Shown piece by piece: positions 22,954 through 34,794 of a stretch of DNA of 64,000 nucleotides; the first letter of the stretch is position 1, and every line of letters begins with the position of its first letter. This DNA is from Linum tenue. Its lineage: Eukaryota > Streptophyta > Magnoliopsida > Malpighiales > Linaceae. The translations under genes were made by a program, and so were the position numbers. Below the pieces are notes generated by a model. The model made no database searches, was not told the origin of the DNA, and worked only from the letters and a program-made list of their open reading frames with translations. The stretch spans positions 26,262,492 to 26,326,491 of the forward strand of contig CAMGYJ010000002.1 of the NCBI GenBank assembly GCA_946122785.1, read 5' to 3'.

Positions 22954-25596
22954 TGTTGACGCCTAAAATTATTTTGGACTAAATTAAATGCCGCACTAAT
23001 TACTCTCAACGTTTAGTTTGATGACGAACAACAAAAACGGTGTCGTTTGGAGTCAAACGACGTCACGGAAGGTTAAACGACACTGCAAAGAGGCTCGATG
23101 GTACCGCGGTAATGGAAACGACCAGTAAAAAAATTTCGCAAGCCTAGGCTACGAATTTATTTGCCTTCGCGAGGTTGTTGTTGGGATTGGAAAATGAGTT
23201 TTTTAGTCCTTGTCGGAAGAGGAGAGAAACGACACCGTTCAGTGATAAGCAATGCCGCGGAGGGATTTAACGATGTCACGGAGCAAACGACATCGTCAAA
23301 ATCCTAACAATGCTGCGACACTAGCAAACAAAGTCGTTTAGACAGTCTGGGTTGTGGAACCAAAAGCGGCAGGGTTTAATTCAAAAATGACTTCGTGTTG
23401 GCCGAGTTCTCGAGAAAGGCCAACTCATTTAATTAATATTTTTAATGATTATTTTGGAAGGTGTCGTTTAGTTGAAAACGACGCTGTAAGAGGTATCAAC
23501 AATATCGCGGATTAGAAAACGACAGTGTTTAATATAAAACAATGTCGTGAGCGGCTTGGCAATGTTGGTGTTGGGATTGAAAAAGGAGTGCTCTCTATTC
23601 CTTCCCGAAGAATGAGAGAATTCAGCCAAGATTGCATGGGTGCGTGACCAACACTGATGTGGAAGTAGAAGTGGTGTTGTTTAGTAAAACAAACAACGCC
23701 GAGAAGTTAAAGCCCAACGGCACCGCAAGACTAGAAAACAACGTTGTTTGGTAGAGAACAACGTCGCATGGGTGATGTGACCAACATCGTCGTAAGAGAA
23801 TAAAACAGGGTTTTTTAACAAAACAAAACAATTCCGCGGGAAGTCAAGTCCCAACGGTACCTTTGTAATAAGGCACGCCATTGTTTGGTAAAAACAATGT
23901 CGCGAGAAATTGCACATAAACGATGTCACAATAGTAGAAAACGCGATCGTTTCATGGAAACAACATTGTGAGGCAAGCCTCACGACCGACACCGCCGCAA
24001 AGCGTGAGTAAGTCTTCAGCACAGCGGGGATGGAAGACAATGTCGTTTAACATTAATCAATGTCGTGGGCTGAATACATGGCGCATGGTTGGTTTTCATA
24101 AGCCATTTTAGCATAGCGGCCAATTTGGTCCACATGGTTGTGTTTTGGTTTATAGCCACTGCAAAAGCAACTACACCGCGATACTAAGGAAATGACATCG
24201 TTTTATTTTAAAAAAACAATGTCACAAGAGTTTAACAATGCCATGGAATAGGAAAGCGATCTGTTTTGTCCAAAACAATTTTGTTAGCAGAGAACAATGG
24301 TGCGGGTTTGTATTTAATAACATCGTGTCGCCATTGTTTGGTCTAAAACGAGTTTGATAGTGATATTTTGAGTTTAGGATGGGAAGTTCATGACTCCGCG
24401 AGGCCAACGTCATTGAAGACTATCATGAAACATTATTGGCTAGTAAAGAACCAAATTGGCCACGGCACGTACAGTTTTGCTAAGCTATGTTGCTTTATTC
24501 CTTGTTCCTTTTGCATTTGGAATTTGAAATTGGCCAATCACTTCCGTATCCATGTTGGCTAAATTTCTATGCTTGGCAAACGGATTTGTTTGTAGCAAAC
24601 ACCTAAAACAACGTAGTTTCAATAGCAGGTGTCAAACAACACCGTGAGAGCCCAACATAGTTGTGGAGAAGATCTATCATCTCGACCAAATATTTGTGAG
24701 CAGGTTGGGAGTGCAAGAGGCAATGTTGTTTAGACCAAAACAATGCCGTGAGTTCTGCGACATTGATGAGCTTGGTCCAATGCTGAGAAATTCAACAACA
24801 CTGTGAATTCAATAAAGTTTGGGCATCAAAGGTGGGAATTCGGCGATGTCGCAATACTAAGTACGATATTGTTTAGTAGAGAACAACGCCGTAAGCCATG
24901 AGCCACCGATGTTGGTCATTGATATTGTGAGTGCAGCGGTGTGTAGCAAGGTTCGGAGCGGAGTGGTTTTGTTATGAACACTGATATTTGGCTTTAGGAT
25001 CCGGGATGGATTATTGAACCATGGTGGATAGGTACAAGGTTGGATCGACTTCTTTTGACAAAGTCTCTACAGAGAGGTTTCACACTCGTGGGAGTTACGT
25101 AATTGGGGTGGAAGTTATCCGCACGGTTAAGAGCAATGGAGAACGTGGGAGATAGGAGACGGAGCGAGGCGGTTACTGCAACTACGAAAGACGATGTGGT
25201 AGTTACTGCGACTACGAAAGACGATGGGGTATAAATATCAGGAGAGAGAAGCTCGAGACGGAAAAATCAAATCACAAACTGCACAGTCGCAGATTTATCC
25301 TTTTTTTTTCTCTAGTTCGTAGAACCGCTCTGTCAAAGACCTCCTTTGCAAAGTCATAGACGTAGTCGTAGTCGTAGTTGTAGTCACGGAGCTCTCCTGA
25401 GGAACCTCCATAGGAGTAGAGGTATCGTAACTTAGAAATCCTCCTTGTTCGGTTCCTCGTTATTCGTCGAACACCCTCGTTCGAATATTGTTTGGGAGAG
25501 GTGTGAACCGAGTAACGGTCATTTGATTTTTGATCTTGTGTTCTTGTTTTCTTGAGAACAGAGCGCATTAAGCACGCGTGTTTCGCCATCGAAACA
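22954..25596 (+). repeat. 3' LTR of the Tat element
   Basis: It begins TGTTGACGCC and ends GAAACA, followed by AATAT, which matches the bases before the 5' LTR. It aligns with the 5' LTR across its length and shows the site (about 23,285-23,370) where the other copy carries the CACTA-like insertion. It has a private tandem duplication of about 29 bp just upstream of the TATA box (25169-25227). Confidence 0.9.
25230..25237 (+). promoter_or_regulatory. TATA box of the 3' LTR
   Basis: TATAAATA in the same GATGGGG context as in the 5' LTR. If active, a transcript would run out of the element towards the TRIM and the citrate-binding-protein pseudogene, antisense to the latter. Confidence 0.6.
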
Positions 25597-25601
25597 AATA
25601 T

Positions 25602-26186
25602 GCTTTAGGGTTTGGGGAGAGAGGGATATGGAAAGTCATATTTAAAAGGTAGTAATCACATGTGATATATTTATTTATTGGTTCAAAACTACCCTTTTCA
25701 ATTCTGATCGTCAATTTCATAAATACAAAAACAAATGATGGAGAAGTAAGTTGTCACAAAATGGTTGTCACCTTTACCAATTCCGGGATGCATGATAACT
25801 CATTCCTTAACTAGGATTAGTTAAAAATTAAATTATGTTATCGTACCAAAAGCCTAAATGATAAGAACATATTTCTAATTAATTTTCCGAATCATAAAAA
25901 AACGAGCATTTTGTTTTGTTCCAGCCCCGTTTGCCATTTTCTCTTCAATTATTTGGAATCATTTAATATTCCACACAACTAATCAATAATACGGCTTTAT
26001 TAATTGAGTTCATTACATAAATAATCAAATGCGTTCCAAATACATTTGTCATGACTTAACATTTTAGCACCGTGACTAACTGTCTAATCGTCCTTTCCTT
26101 GACACTTTGTAACGGAAAAAAGAGTGAAATGGCTTTCTGGATTTCGAACGTTTTTGATAGCCAAAGGTGGAGGTTATTGGTGGCTG
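25602..26186. other. AT-rich flank, no gene seen
   Basis: From the Tat insertion site to the TRIM there is AT-rich DNA without a recognisable frame or repeat. It is probably original downstream flank of the citrate-binding-protein-like gene. Confidence 0.5.
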
Positions 26187-26191
26187 GTTGG

Positions 26192-26695
26192 TGTTAGAGA
26201 GTGGCATAAGATCCAGCATAACCTTCTCCCAACAACTCGAGTTATTGGGAGCAACTGGTTCTTGACATGGTATCAGAGCCTTCTGTGACCGAGAGGTCTT
26301 GTGTTCGATTCCCGGTGACCCCCATTTGTTAAGCACATGGTATTCTTGTCTTCAGACCTGTGCAAACTTCAAGCCCTTGTGAGTGGCTTTCGTTTGAGGG
26401 GCGTGTTAGTGTTGTGGTATATGATCCACGATTGAACTTCTCCCAACAACTCGAGTTATTGGGATCAACTGGTTCTTGACATGGTATCAGAGCTAGAACC
26501 GAAAGGTCATGTGTTCAAATCTCCACGACCCCCAATATTAACCGTTGTCTTTCAAGCACATGGTATGGTGGGCCTGTGCAAACTTCAAGCCCATGGGTTG
26601 GCTTTCGTTTGAGGGGGCGTGTTAGAGAGTGGCATAAGATCCAGCATAACCTTCTCCCAACAACTCGAGTTATTGGGAGCAACTGGTTCTTGACA
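26192..26695 (+). mobile_element. TRIM retroelement with three LTRs and two internal domains
   Basis: Three copies of a 76-78 bp terminal repeat (26192-26267, 26404-26481, 26620-26695) start TGTTAG and end CTTGACA. The first two are each followed by TGGTATCAGAGC, the initiator-Met tRNA primer-binding site (26268-26279 and 26482-26493). The two internal domains are about 137 bp and end in purine tracts (GAGGGGCG, GAGGGGGCG) just before the next LTR. Five bases, GTTGG, flank the whole unit (26187-26191 and 26696-26700). This is a terminal-repeat retrotransposon in miniature in tandem form. The outer two LTRs read the same to me base for base, while the middle one differs at many sites. Confidence 0.93.
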
Positions 26696-26989
26696 GTTGG
26701 TACGGTGTTCTATGTTCTTCACTTTCATTGTCCTTCTTTTTTCTTACTTGATATATAGGAAAAACTAATAAAAACCTCTCTTGAAATAATTTATGTCACC
26801 GAAACGTAAATATCATTAGATTGATGAACCACATCAAAATCCACGAAATAATCGATGCATAATAACATCGAATTTTTCATGAGAGATTTTTTGGATTCAT
26901 ATACGTTTTTAGAATCCCAACTTACGAATTCATGAACAAATGTTACCAAACAATCACTAACCCATTTTTTTTTTAAAAAAAAACATTCA

Positions 26990-27765
26990 CTAATAACCCT
27001 GTTCAGTCCCAGAAGTCTGATTTTCCTTGTACAGAACGAATCCCTTCCATCGCGACTCCATATAATACGACGCATTCCTCTGCGCATACACTCCAAACTT
27101 GAAATAGTGAGACGTCCCCTCCGCCCGGCGCTCGAAGCTGCAGAACCCCATCAACGTACACCTCCGCGTCGCCGCCTCCACGTCGTGGATCACGTTCAAC
27201 CGAAACATCTGTCGAAGATCTCCGGCACGATCACCGCCGATCCATAGTACCTCAAGGAGCCATTGTAAACGTGCAACATCAAGCTGGTTGCGCGACCGTT
27301 GCTTCCCCCAAACACTGCATTATGGACACCCCGTTGGTACCTTTGGGCACGTAACCCTGCCCTTCAAATTGCCAAATCCCTGAATTGTACGTATAATCCT
27401 GTACGCAGCGTTTCATTTCAATTCGCGTCAGTATTATATAACATAAGAAGAATAATTAATCAACTCAAGGAAATATATGGAACATTATTAATTACGGCTA
27501 TCTTGATCTCTGATCTCGGCTCGGTGGTGCTGCCATTGTAATGTGGCCTGTCCGTCGAGTAGACCCACAGCTTGTGGACTCCGTCGACGAGGCTGTACCG
27601 TTGAGATTCCGGCAAGTCGTAGGGCGTGTGAATGCGGTGATTGGAAGTGTTGAGGGGCAGCTCTGTGAATCCGTAAGTTGGATCCAGAACGTCCACCTCG
27701 CAGTTGACTGATCCCAAGCTAACCACCATGAGAAATACTGATACTTGCAGCACAAGAAAAGACAT
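26990..27765 (-). pseudogene. citrate-binding-protein-like gene, frameshifted
   Basis: The product would be a secreted protein of the plant citrate-binding-protein family, which has a polysaccharide-lyase-like (alginate lyase 2) jelly-roll fold. Exon 1 (27765-27496) is intact: a signal peptide (MSFLVLQVSVFLMVV...), then DPTYGFTELPLNTSN and DGVHKLWVYSTDRPH. After a GT-AG intron, exon 2 (27398-26990) continues YNSGIWQFEGQGYVPKGTNG, then VIHDVEAATR and SHYFKFGVYAQRNASYYMES, but in different frames. I count single-base losses after IMQ, at the tryptophan after FDR, and after EAAT, plus a compensating shift before SHYF. Three of these look like loss of one G in a short run, so assembly error is a possible alternative to true decay. 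Confidence 0.85.
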
Positions 27766-27848
27766 GATCTTGGCTTTTGATTATATGACCACTCGATCTG
27801 TTTCAGGAACTGATTTTTGTTGGGTTGGAATGTAAATCGTGATTGTTT

Positions 27849-27857
27849 AATTATATA
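27849..27857 (-). promoter_or_regulatory. TATA box of the citrate-binding-protein-like gene
   Basis: CTATATAAT on the minus strand, about 85 bp upstream of the ATG at 27765, is a good position for a TATA box with a short leader. Confidence 0.5.
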
Positions 27858-27869
27858 GGCTGCTGATAT

Positions 27870-29317
27870 GCATGGTGGAATGAGTAAAATTTGCTAGCCG
27901 GACTGCTGTACCTTTCTTAGTTGGCTACCTAGGCCGAGTCAAACTTGTGATCTCTTCTTTGTGTTTTAAGCACTGCCTGCCCAAAGCTGGATAACGAAAG
28001 ATGGGTTTTGTGGACTCTGTCAACAAGTGTTCTGGTGCTGGTCTTTTGGCCGGTGTTTTGTTGTAAGTGTGTGTTGTCTTCGTTTGGATGTGTGGAATCT
28101 CTCTGTTTGTTTAATTTGCCGGAGGTAATGGATCATTGGTGATGCGGCTGCCTGCCTATCTCTTTTCGCCTCGGCTCACTTCACTTGTCTGTTTAAGTTA
28201 CGGAGGAGAATAAACTGTGGAATCCGTTGTTCTATTAATCACAATCGACTACGAAAATCATGATCTTAATATCCTGGTAATTAAAATGGAGGTAGAACCC
28301 TATACAGAAACTTACTATGCTAATCTAATCTCGCTTTTTTATTTTTTGGATAAATTTTAGGATTGTATCTCGAATTTCCAACTATTAAGTTACTTGCTCT
28401 TAGTATTTGGTATACCTTACCATCCAAGCCGTCTGGCAGATCGTTTACCGAACCTGAGATCAGTACATAAGATTTTACGAGTATGTAACAGTTGAATCGT
28501 GGTTAAATAATGGTTTAAGCATAAAATAACTTATTACCATGGATTGATCTGGTACAACCTCTAATGCGATTTTACAATCCTTGGTCTGGAGACTAATTTT
28601 CTAGTTGTGGCATCTTGTGGTAAATCGTAACTGCGTATATTCAACATGTTATGTCACACTCATTATTGGGGCTATCTTGGAGTTGGTTTATTGTTTTATT
28701 TTTTATTTTTTGCAACTTATTTTGTTTGTGTAATGTCTTTTTGCTCCTCGGAGCATTTGATAAAGTTGCCTACTTAGTGACAAAATATGCTCTTTTATCG
28801 ATAATTCGATTGCATATGAACAACTCTATGTAGCTGTTGTCAATCTTGTAATGTGGTTCTCTTTGTTTATTGACATATCTTAGCTTGGCGAAGAAAAAAA
28901 AAGCTAATGATTCTACTGAGGTCTAGCTAAATGACTAGTACTCATCACGGATATCATTAATATGAGGGGGGAAATTTTTCACAACATTCAAGCTAGTACT
29001 ATAGTCCTTGATGGTTCAATTTTGTGAAACCATACTAGCTGGAAAAAACCTCCTTCTCGAGTCTAAATCAATGGGCGATTTTTAAAAGTATAAAATAGTT
29101 GAAAGACAATTCTAACACAAATTATCATACTGGTTGCCGCTAACTTTCAAAAACAACTTTCAATACAGTTTTACAATCCTAGCTTCTTCAGGACAATGGA
29201 TGATTTACTTCCTATACCACAGATATATTAAGCTGAGATTTGACAAAAAGAACAAGGGAGCTGAGAATAGTTAACAAAGTCCGGACAAGAAAGTTCATGG
29301 TCTAATCTCTGATTTCA
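27870..29317. other. intergenic, no gene seen
   Basis: The stretch between the start of the citrate-binding-protein-like gene and the stop codon of the ABCB gene holds no recognisable coding sequence or repeat. It would contain the upstream region of the former and the 3' end of the latter. Confidence 0.6.
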
Positions 29318-32300
29318 TCAATGAAAACGGGAGCTGTTGCTCGCTGCTTCTTGTGGTCTGATGAGAGAATAATACACTCCTTCCTGTCCCAGCGACATGA
29401 GCTCATTGTGTGAGCCTTTCTCTGCAACTTGACCATTTTTTATCACGGCAATGCTGTCCGACTTCTGAATGGTCGACAGCCGGTGAGCTACCACTATGCA
29501 AGTTCTGCCAACCAACATCTTCTCCAGTGCCTCTTGGACCAACTTCTCCGAGAAACTGTCGAGGGCACTCGTTGCCTCGTCCAGCAGAAGGATTTTCGGA
29601 TTCTTCAGTATGGCACGGGCAAGTGCCACCCTTTGTTTCTGGCCGCCGGATAACTGAACTCCTCTTTCTCCACAATATGTATCATACCCCTCGCTCATTC
29701 CGCTGCACCATACCAAAAATAAATGCATCATTGTCACAACCCTGAGGTTTGTGGAGCTGTAAACAGAATTACTCAAAAACCAGGGATCAGAGAGTAAGAT
29801 TTTATGTTCACCTGATAAATTCATGAGCATTGGCAAGAAGTGCAGCATTTTCTATCTCGGATTCTTGTGCATCCTGCTTACCGTAGGCAATGTTTTCCCG
29901 GATAGTTCCTGCAAACAAGCTTGGCTCTTGACTCACCAATGCAATATGAGATCTCAGCCATCTCAGATTGTAGCCCTTTATGTCCTTGCCATCAATTAAG
30001 ACTGTTCCCCTCAAAGGGTCGTAGAACCTCTCAATGATACCAATGATTGTCGATTTTCCAGACCCACTTGGCCCGACAAGTGCTACGGTCTTTCCTGGTT
30101 CAATCTTCAGGTTTAGGCCCTTCAATATAATTGAGTCGGGTCGTGTTGGATACACAAAGAAGACATCTTTCAGCTCAACTTTGCCCCTCATTTCCTTTTT
30201 AGAGGTTGATCTCTGAGAGCTCTCGGGATCGATTTCAGTATTCCTGTCCATGATCTTGAACACAGCTTGAACTGCAGTCCTGCCTTTAGATATGTCGCTG
30301 GTCATACTTCCAGCCTCTGCTATTACATAACCAGAGAAGACAACTGCCAGATATGACTGGAAGAGCTGTTGTGCCTCAATCTGCCCCTCCGTCAAAAGCC
30401 TCCCACCGTACCAGTAACCTACAGCAATTGATGCCGTATTGAAGAATTGAGAGCTAAAGAGGCCAATGCCTGACAGATAAGAATGTCTAACACTCTCTTC
30501 TTTAGGTCCTCTCAAGGTGGACTTGAAGAGGCCAAGAATTCTCTTCTGGGATGAGAAAGCAGTTATGGTTCTGTGGTTAATTACAGCTTCGCTTGCTATT
30601 TGGCTTCCTTCCTTCTGCGCCTTGCGTGCTTTTCCTGCCATGCTTTTCGTCACAACTGACCGTGAATAATAGCTTCCAATAACTATGGGTTGTACTGCGA
30701 GCAGGACAAGGCCTAGCCTCCATGAGAGGACAAGTGCCAGTAAATAAGCAGAGAGTGATCCAAAGAATGCCTGAACCAACAGAGATATGCGATCACCAAC
30801 CAGGGACCGAACCATGTTAGCTTCAGTGGCTAGCCTTGCACAAATCGCTGCACTTGTGTTCTCATCTTCGTCGAACCACCCTATCTCGAAACTCAGGAGC
30901 TTCCCCAGCAGTTTCTCCCGCACTCTTTTCGTCAAGCTTTCGCCCATTACAGCAAAACAATAGTGCTGGAGGAGACTAGTGACGAAATTGAATGCAGCAA
31001 GGCCTAGGAAAATGAAGGACAAGGTTGTGCACTTGTGCTTTACAGCAGCTTTGTCTGTGCCAAACAAGGTTGCCACGAGTAATCCCACAAAATAAGCATT
31101 TATTGACTGGGATACTCCTCCGCCTATTGCAGCCATACATCCAATCAAGCCGGAGCCCCATTCTGGAGCATTCATCTCCAGCAACCTCCACAGAGAAGGA
31201 ACAGGGTAATAGCTTTCAAAGTCTTCTTCATCGCTTGCCTCAGAAATATCATACTGTAGAGAGTAGGAATATGGAGTGCCAATGGATGTAGTAGGACTTG
31301 AAAGATTTGACATTGGAGTGCCTGGAGCAGTTGACCTCCAGCTGATTCGCCTTGGAGTAGATGCATTTGATATTGGGGTGCCCGGAGCAGTTAACCTCCA
31401 ACTGTGCCGGCCCGGTGTAGATGTTCTAGACAAGTTTTTACCCTCGACTTTGTAATCATAATTATCATCAGGATCTTCATTTTGTACGACTAACGTCTGT
31501 TGCAGTTGCATCATCCGGAAATATTCTCCACCCTCTCTTCTGCCATTTGTTTGCATTAGTTCTTCATGTGAACCTGCTTCAACTACTCTGCCAGCTTGTA
31601 GAACAACAATAAGTTTTGCCTTTCTGATTGTGGAGAGACGGTGAGCAACAGTGATTGTTGTCCGACCTTTGGATGCCTGATCAATTGCAGCCTGCACAAT
31701 TCCTTCAGATTCGGTATCAAGAGCACTAGTTGCTTATCAAGCAGCAAGATTTTTGGTTCTCTAATAAGTGCTCTTGCTATGGCGATTCTCTGCTTTTGCC
31801 CGCCAGACATTTGGAACCCAAATTGTCCAACCTGAGAAATAAAAATAAAATAAAAAATCTAGAATATAGGATGAAGCAAGTTCTTTGAAGAGTTTTCAGT
31901 ACATATGGGCTCACCTGGGTGTCATATCCATCAGGTAGCTTAACAATGAAATCATGGGCATTTGCTGCCTTGGCAGCATTCACCACATCGTCCGTTGAGG
32001 CTCCTTCGCTACCAAACAATATATTCTCTAATATAGATGTCGCAAACAGGACAGGCTCTTGATTAACCAAACCCATCTGTGATCTTAACCATTTTAATTG
32101 AAGTTTTTTAATTGCGTGCCCATCTAAGAGGATTTCACCGTGAATAGGGTCGTAAAACCTCTGAAGCAATGAAATGATTGTGGACTTCCCCGAACCACTG
32201 CCACCCACAAGACCAATTGTCTTACCAGCAGGAATAGTAAGATTCAATCCTTCTAAGACTGGAGTATCAGGCCTTGAGGGGTAAGAAAAATGGATGGCCT

Positions 32301-33951
32301 TAAATACAACTTCCCCTCTTACATGAGACAAAGCTTTCCCTTTCTTGTCTTCTGAGTCTATCTGAGGAGCTCTATCAATCAATTCAAAAATACGAGTAGC
32401 AGCATCAGTTGCTTCAGCAACGGATGCTAGATTTGGCAATACACTCATTACGCTCCTGCAGGTCACAAATGAATAAAATGAATCCCAAAGCTGACTCAAC
32501 TGAACTGACGGACTTGAAATGCAATCAAATTAAAGAACCAATAACTCACATTCCTGCCATAATGACATTCACTGAGGCCACAAAAAGGGAGCCACCCTTT
32601 TGTCCCTTTTCAGTCGCCAGATAACCACCAAACCAAGCCTCAAAAGCCCAACCCAAGTAAATAATTCCAATGCACCCCATCATGATCCCCTTCGCAAGAC
32701 CTTGCTTTATGCCCAAATCCAGGGTCTTCTGAAGTGCATTGCTGAACTTCTCCAGTGTTTCACGCTCCGCTACATAGGAGTATACAGTTCTGATTGATGA
32801 AATTGCTTGTTCTGCAATGCCACCAGCAGCGGCATAAGTTTCAAGCTTCTGCATCAGTGAATCAGTCATGATCTTCCCAAACATAAGACAGGGGCCGACA
32901 AACAGCACCATTAAGGGAAGAGCAGCAAGAGCAAGCCTCCAGGATACAATGAACGAGACCACAATGCAAGAGATGAATGTTGCTACATATGCAAGGGAGT
33001 TTGGAATCTGCAGGCCATAAAAATAAAAGCTCTGTTTCAAGTTTCAACCATCACGCAAATACGAATTAAGGAATTTTTGTTTAGCTCCCCTTGGAGATAG
33101 AGATTTACAACAAAGACAAACCTTGTCACATATTGCAACTTGGATTGAATTGGCATCATTGGAGATGGTTGAGACAACTTGATATGTTGTTGAAGAACCA
33201 CTTTCTTGGGTATCAAAGAAACCAACTTCTTGCCTCAGTACAGACCTCAGATATTCCATTCTCATTCTGGAAGTCTGCCTTTCAGCTGTTCTTGTCCAGC
33301 ACAGTCCTTCTAAGAAACAGAAGGATTTGTTCACCACAGGGAAAATCGTTAGTTTTTGTCCACCTTCAATGTTTCTTTTACCTCGACGGGGAATAAGAAG
33401 CTTACCGACAAAAGCAGATACTCCAACTCCAATAGCAACATAAAGAAGCTTGAGTGCGTACTGGTAGAATGGAATTAGCAAAAACAGAAGTAAATTATCC
33501 GAGTTCAAGATATTGGTTAAGAGAATTGCACTTCTAACATTTACATCTTAAACTACTCCACGCATGAAATTACTGCACATACTTACACAGATCACCTTCA
33601 ACTTTAAGATACAGGCTCACCCATAAATCAAAAATCAAGAAATTATCAAAGATGAGGACTGAAACATTTTCGGAAAGAATATTCACAGTTAGCAAGAGAA
33701 CAATCTTTCTATGATATGCTGCTAATCTGGAGTAATTAAACATGATCTCTATTAGCTTTGCCATTCACCTTATCAACAGTATCTTTCGATAACGGATTAT
33801 TTGGAGTACCATAGTCGTTCATCACAAAACTTAGAACAAATGTCGAGAGAGGATACTGTAACCCATCTCCAATGCTACCTAAAGCACCAACAATCATCAA
33901 GAACTTGTCTGTGCCATCTGCACAGCGAAAGATGCCACCTTTCCTGCCCAT
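29318..33951 (-). pseudogene. ABCB: ABCB (P-glycoprotein/MDR) transporter, seven exons, frameshift in the first ATP-binding domain
   Basis: A full-size ABC exporter gene of the plant ABCB15-like group. Such proteins are membrane pumps with two sets of six helices and two ATP-binding domains. Exons by eye: 33951-33769, 33460-33406, 33309-33122, 33007-32550, 32455-31915, 31831-29812, 29702-29318. Start MGRKGGIFRCADGTDKFLM; stop TGA at 29318. Domain 1 has [12 protein letters not shown] and MSGGQKQR; domain 2 has [12 protein letters not shown] and LSGGQKQR. At about 31736 one base is missing relative to the paralogue: the Walker B/D-loop text goes LLLD then shifts, ending at 31583 after about 557 residues. 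The remaining frame is open to the end, so the lesion is recent or an assembly error. The linker carries two similar serine-rich units (about 31,430-31,290). Intron phases match the gene at 55861-60239. Confidence 0.9.
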
Positions 33952-34021
33952 TTTACGCTATTTCCTGCTACTCAGCTGAAAAAACTCATGCTCATAGAAA
34001 TGGTAATTGACCTTCGAACTA

Positions 34022-34032
34022 CCCTATTATAT
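34022..34032 (-). promoter_or_regulatory. possible TATA box of the first ABCB gene
   Basis: The minus strand reads GCATATAATAGGG about 75-80 bp upstream of the ATG at 33951. Placement is reasonable for a TATA element, but no other support exists. The rest of the stretch up to about 34,700 shows no gene; part of it (34,350-34,690) is open on both strands but matches nothing I recognise. Confidence 0.35.
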
Positions 34033-34794
34033 GCATGATGATAATTAAGCATTGTCATCCATGACATTGACATCGGCAGGCATCAGGCCGGCTCAATTGT
34101 CTTCCTTCTTGTCACCTCTCTATCCTTTTCCTGGAGATCAACGACCTAAGAGTAGCCGGCTTATTATTCTAATGATTCCAATGTAGCAATCAATCAACAA
34201 TTCAAGTGAGAATACTACTCTGCTCCAGCTATATGGCCAACGTTGTTCTCACACTTCCAAGTCGTCCGTTTCACTATCTGTCCCTTTGTGAGATTGACAT
34301 ATGCTCAATGTGCGTGAAAAAATGGAATAGTTAAAGGCATACCTGTATTATTGGAATCCACGATGAATTTTTGTTTTGTTTTTTCCCCTTTGGTCCAGTT
34401 CGTCTTGGAAGAGAGTTCAAGTCGTCATCTCGCAGTCGCACATCAAACTTTTTTGCTTCCGTCTGCGATTGCGAAGCCTGGTTTTAGAAATCGCTCTAGA
34501 AACAACAAAGAACAGCTCAATTCAAATCCAAGGCAAGTGGTTAAGTTCATCAATTTGAAGAACCGAGACCGAGCAAGGAACCTTGTCGCATTCTCTTGGT
34601 TTGTCTCCATTTCCGGGTCCCTCATTCTTTCCAGAAATTGATGCGCCGGAATTGCGGTGGAACCGTCCGGCCAGTAGGAAACAGCCGCCACAAGACGGAA
34701 AAGTTAAACTGCTCACAGGTCAATTTGTGAGTAGATACTCACTGACCCATGAGCCAAGAGGAGAGAGAAAAAGGTTACTTTTTGGGTGAGCCGA

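Larger units (their letters stand above)
5033..25596 (+). mobile_element. full-length Tat-lineage Ty3/gypsy retrotransposon, about 20.6 kb with nested insertions
   Basis: The element is bounded by two related long terminal repeats (5033-9884 and 22954-25596), both starting TGTTGAC and ending GAAACA. The 5 bases before the first LTR (5028-5032) and after the second (25597-25601) are both AATAT, so the two LTRs belong to one insertion. Inside, in order, are a primer-binding site, gag, protease, reverse transcriptase with RNase H, a second RNase H-like domain, integrase and about 5.8 kb of non-coding tail. The second RNase H between RT and integrase, and the very large LTRs, point to the Tat/Ogre group of non-chromoviral Ty3/gypsy elements. 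All coding parts carry stops and frameshifts and the LTRs differ by many substitutions and indels, so the insertion is old. Nested insertions are a CACTA-like element, a hAT element and a Helitron end. Confidence 0.88.

Noticed and set aside
22954..25596. Solo LTR interpretation
   Set aside because: The bases before it (GATAT) do not match those after it, whereas AATAT after it matches AATAT before the first LTR, so it is the 3' LTR of the full element.
26268..26330. tRNA gene suggested by a GTTCGATTCCC-like B box
   Set aside because: It lies right after the TRIM primer-binding site and is repeated in changed form in the second internal domain; no cloverleaf with an acceptor stem is visible.
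29403..29745. Open frames opposite the last ABCB exon
   Set aside because: Shadows of the conserved ATP-binding domain on the other strand.
34351..34641. Open frames upstream of the first ABCB gene
   Set aside because: Open on both strands and overlapping the putative edge of an inserted element; no family resemblance.
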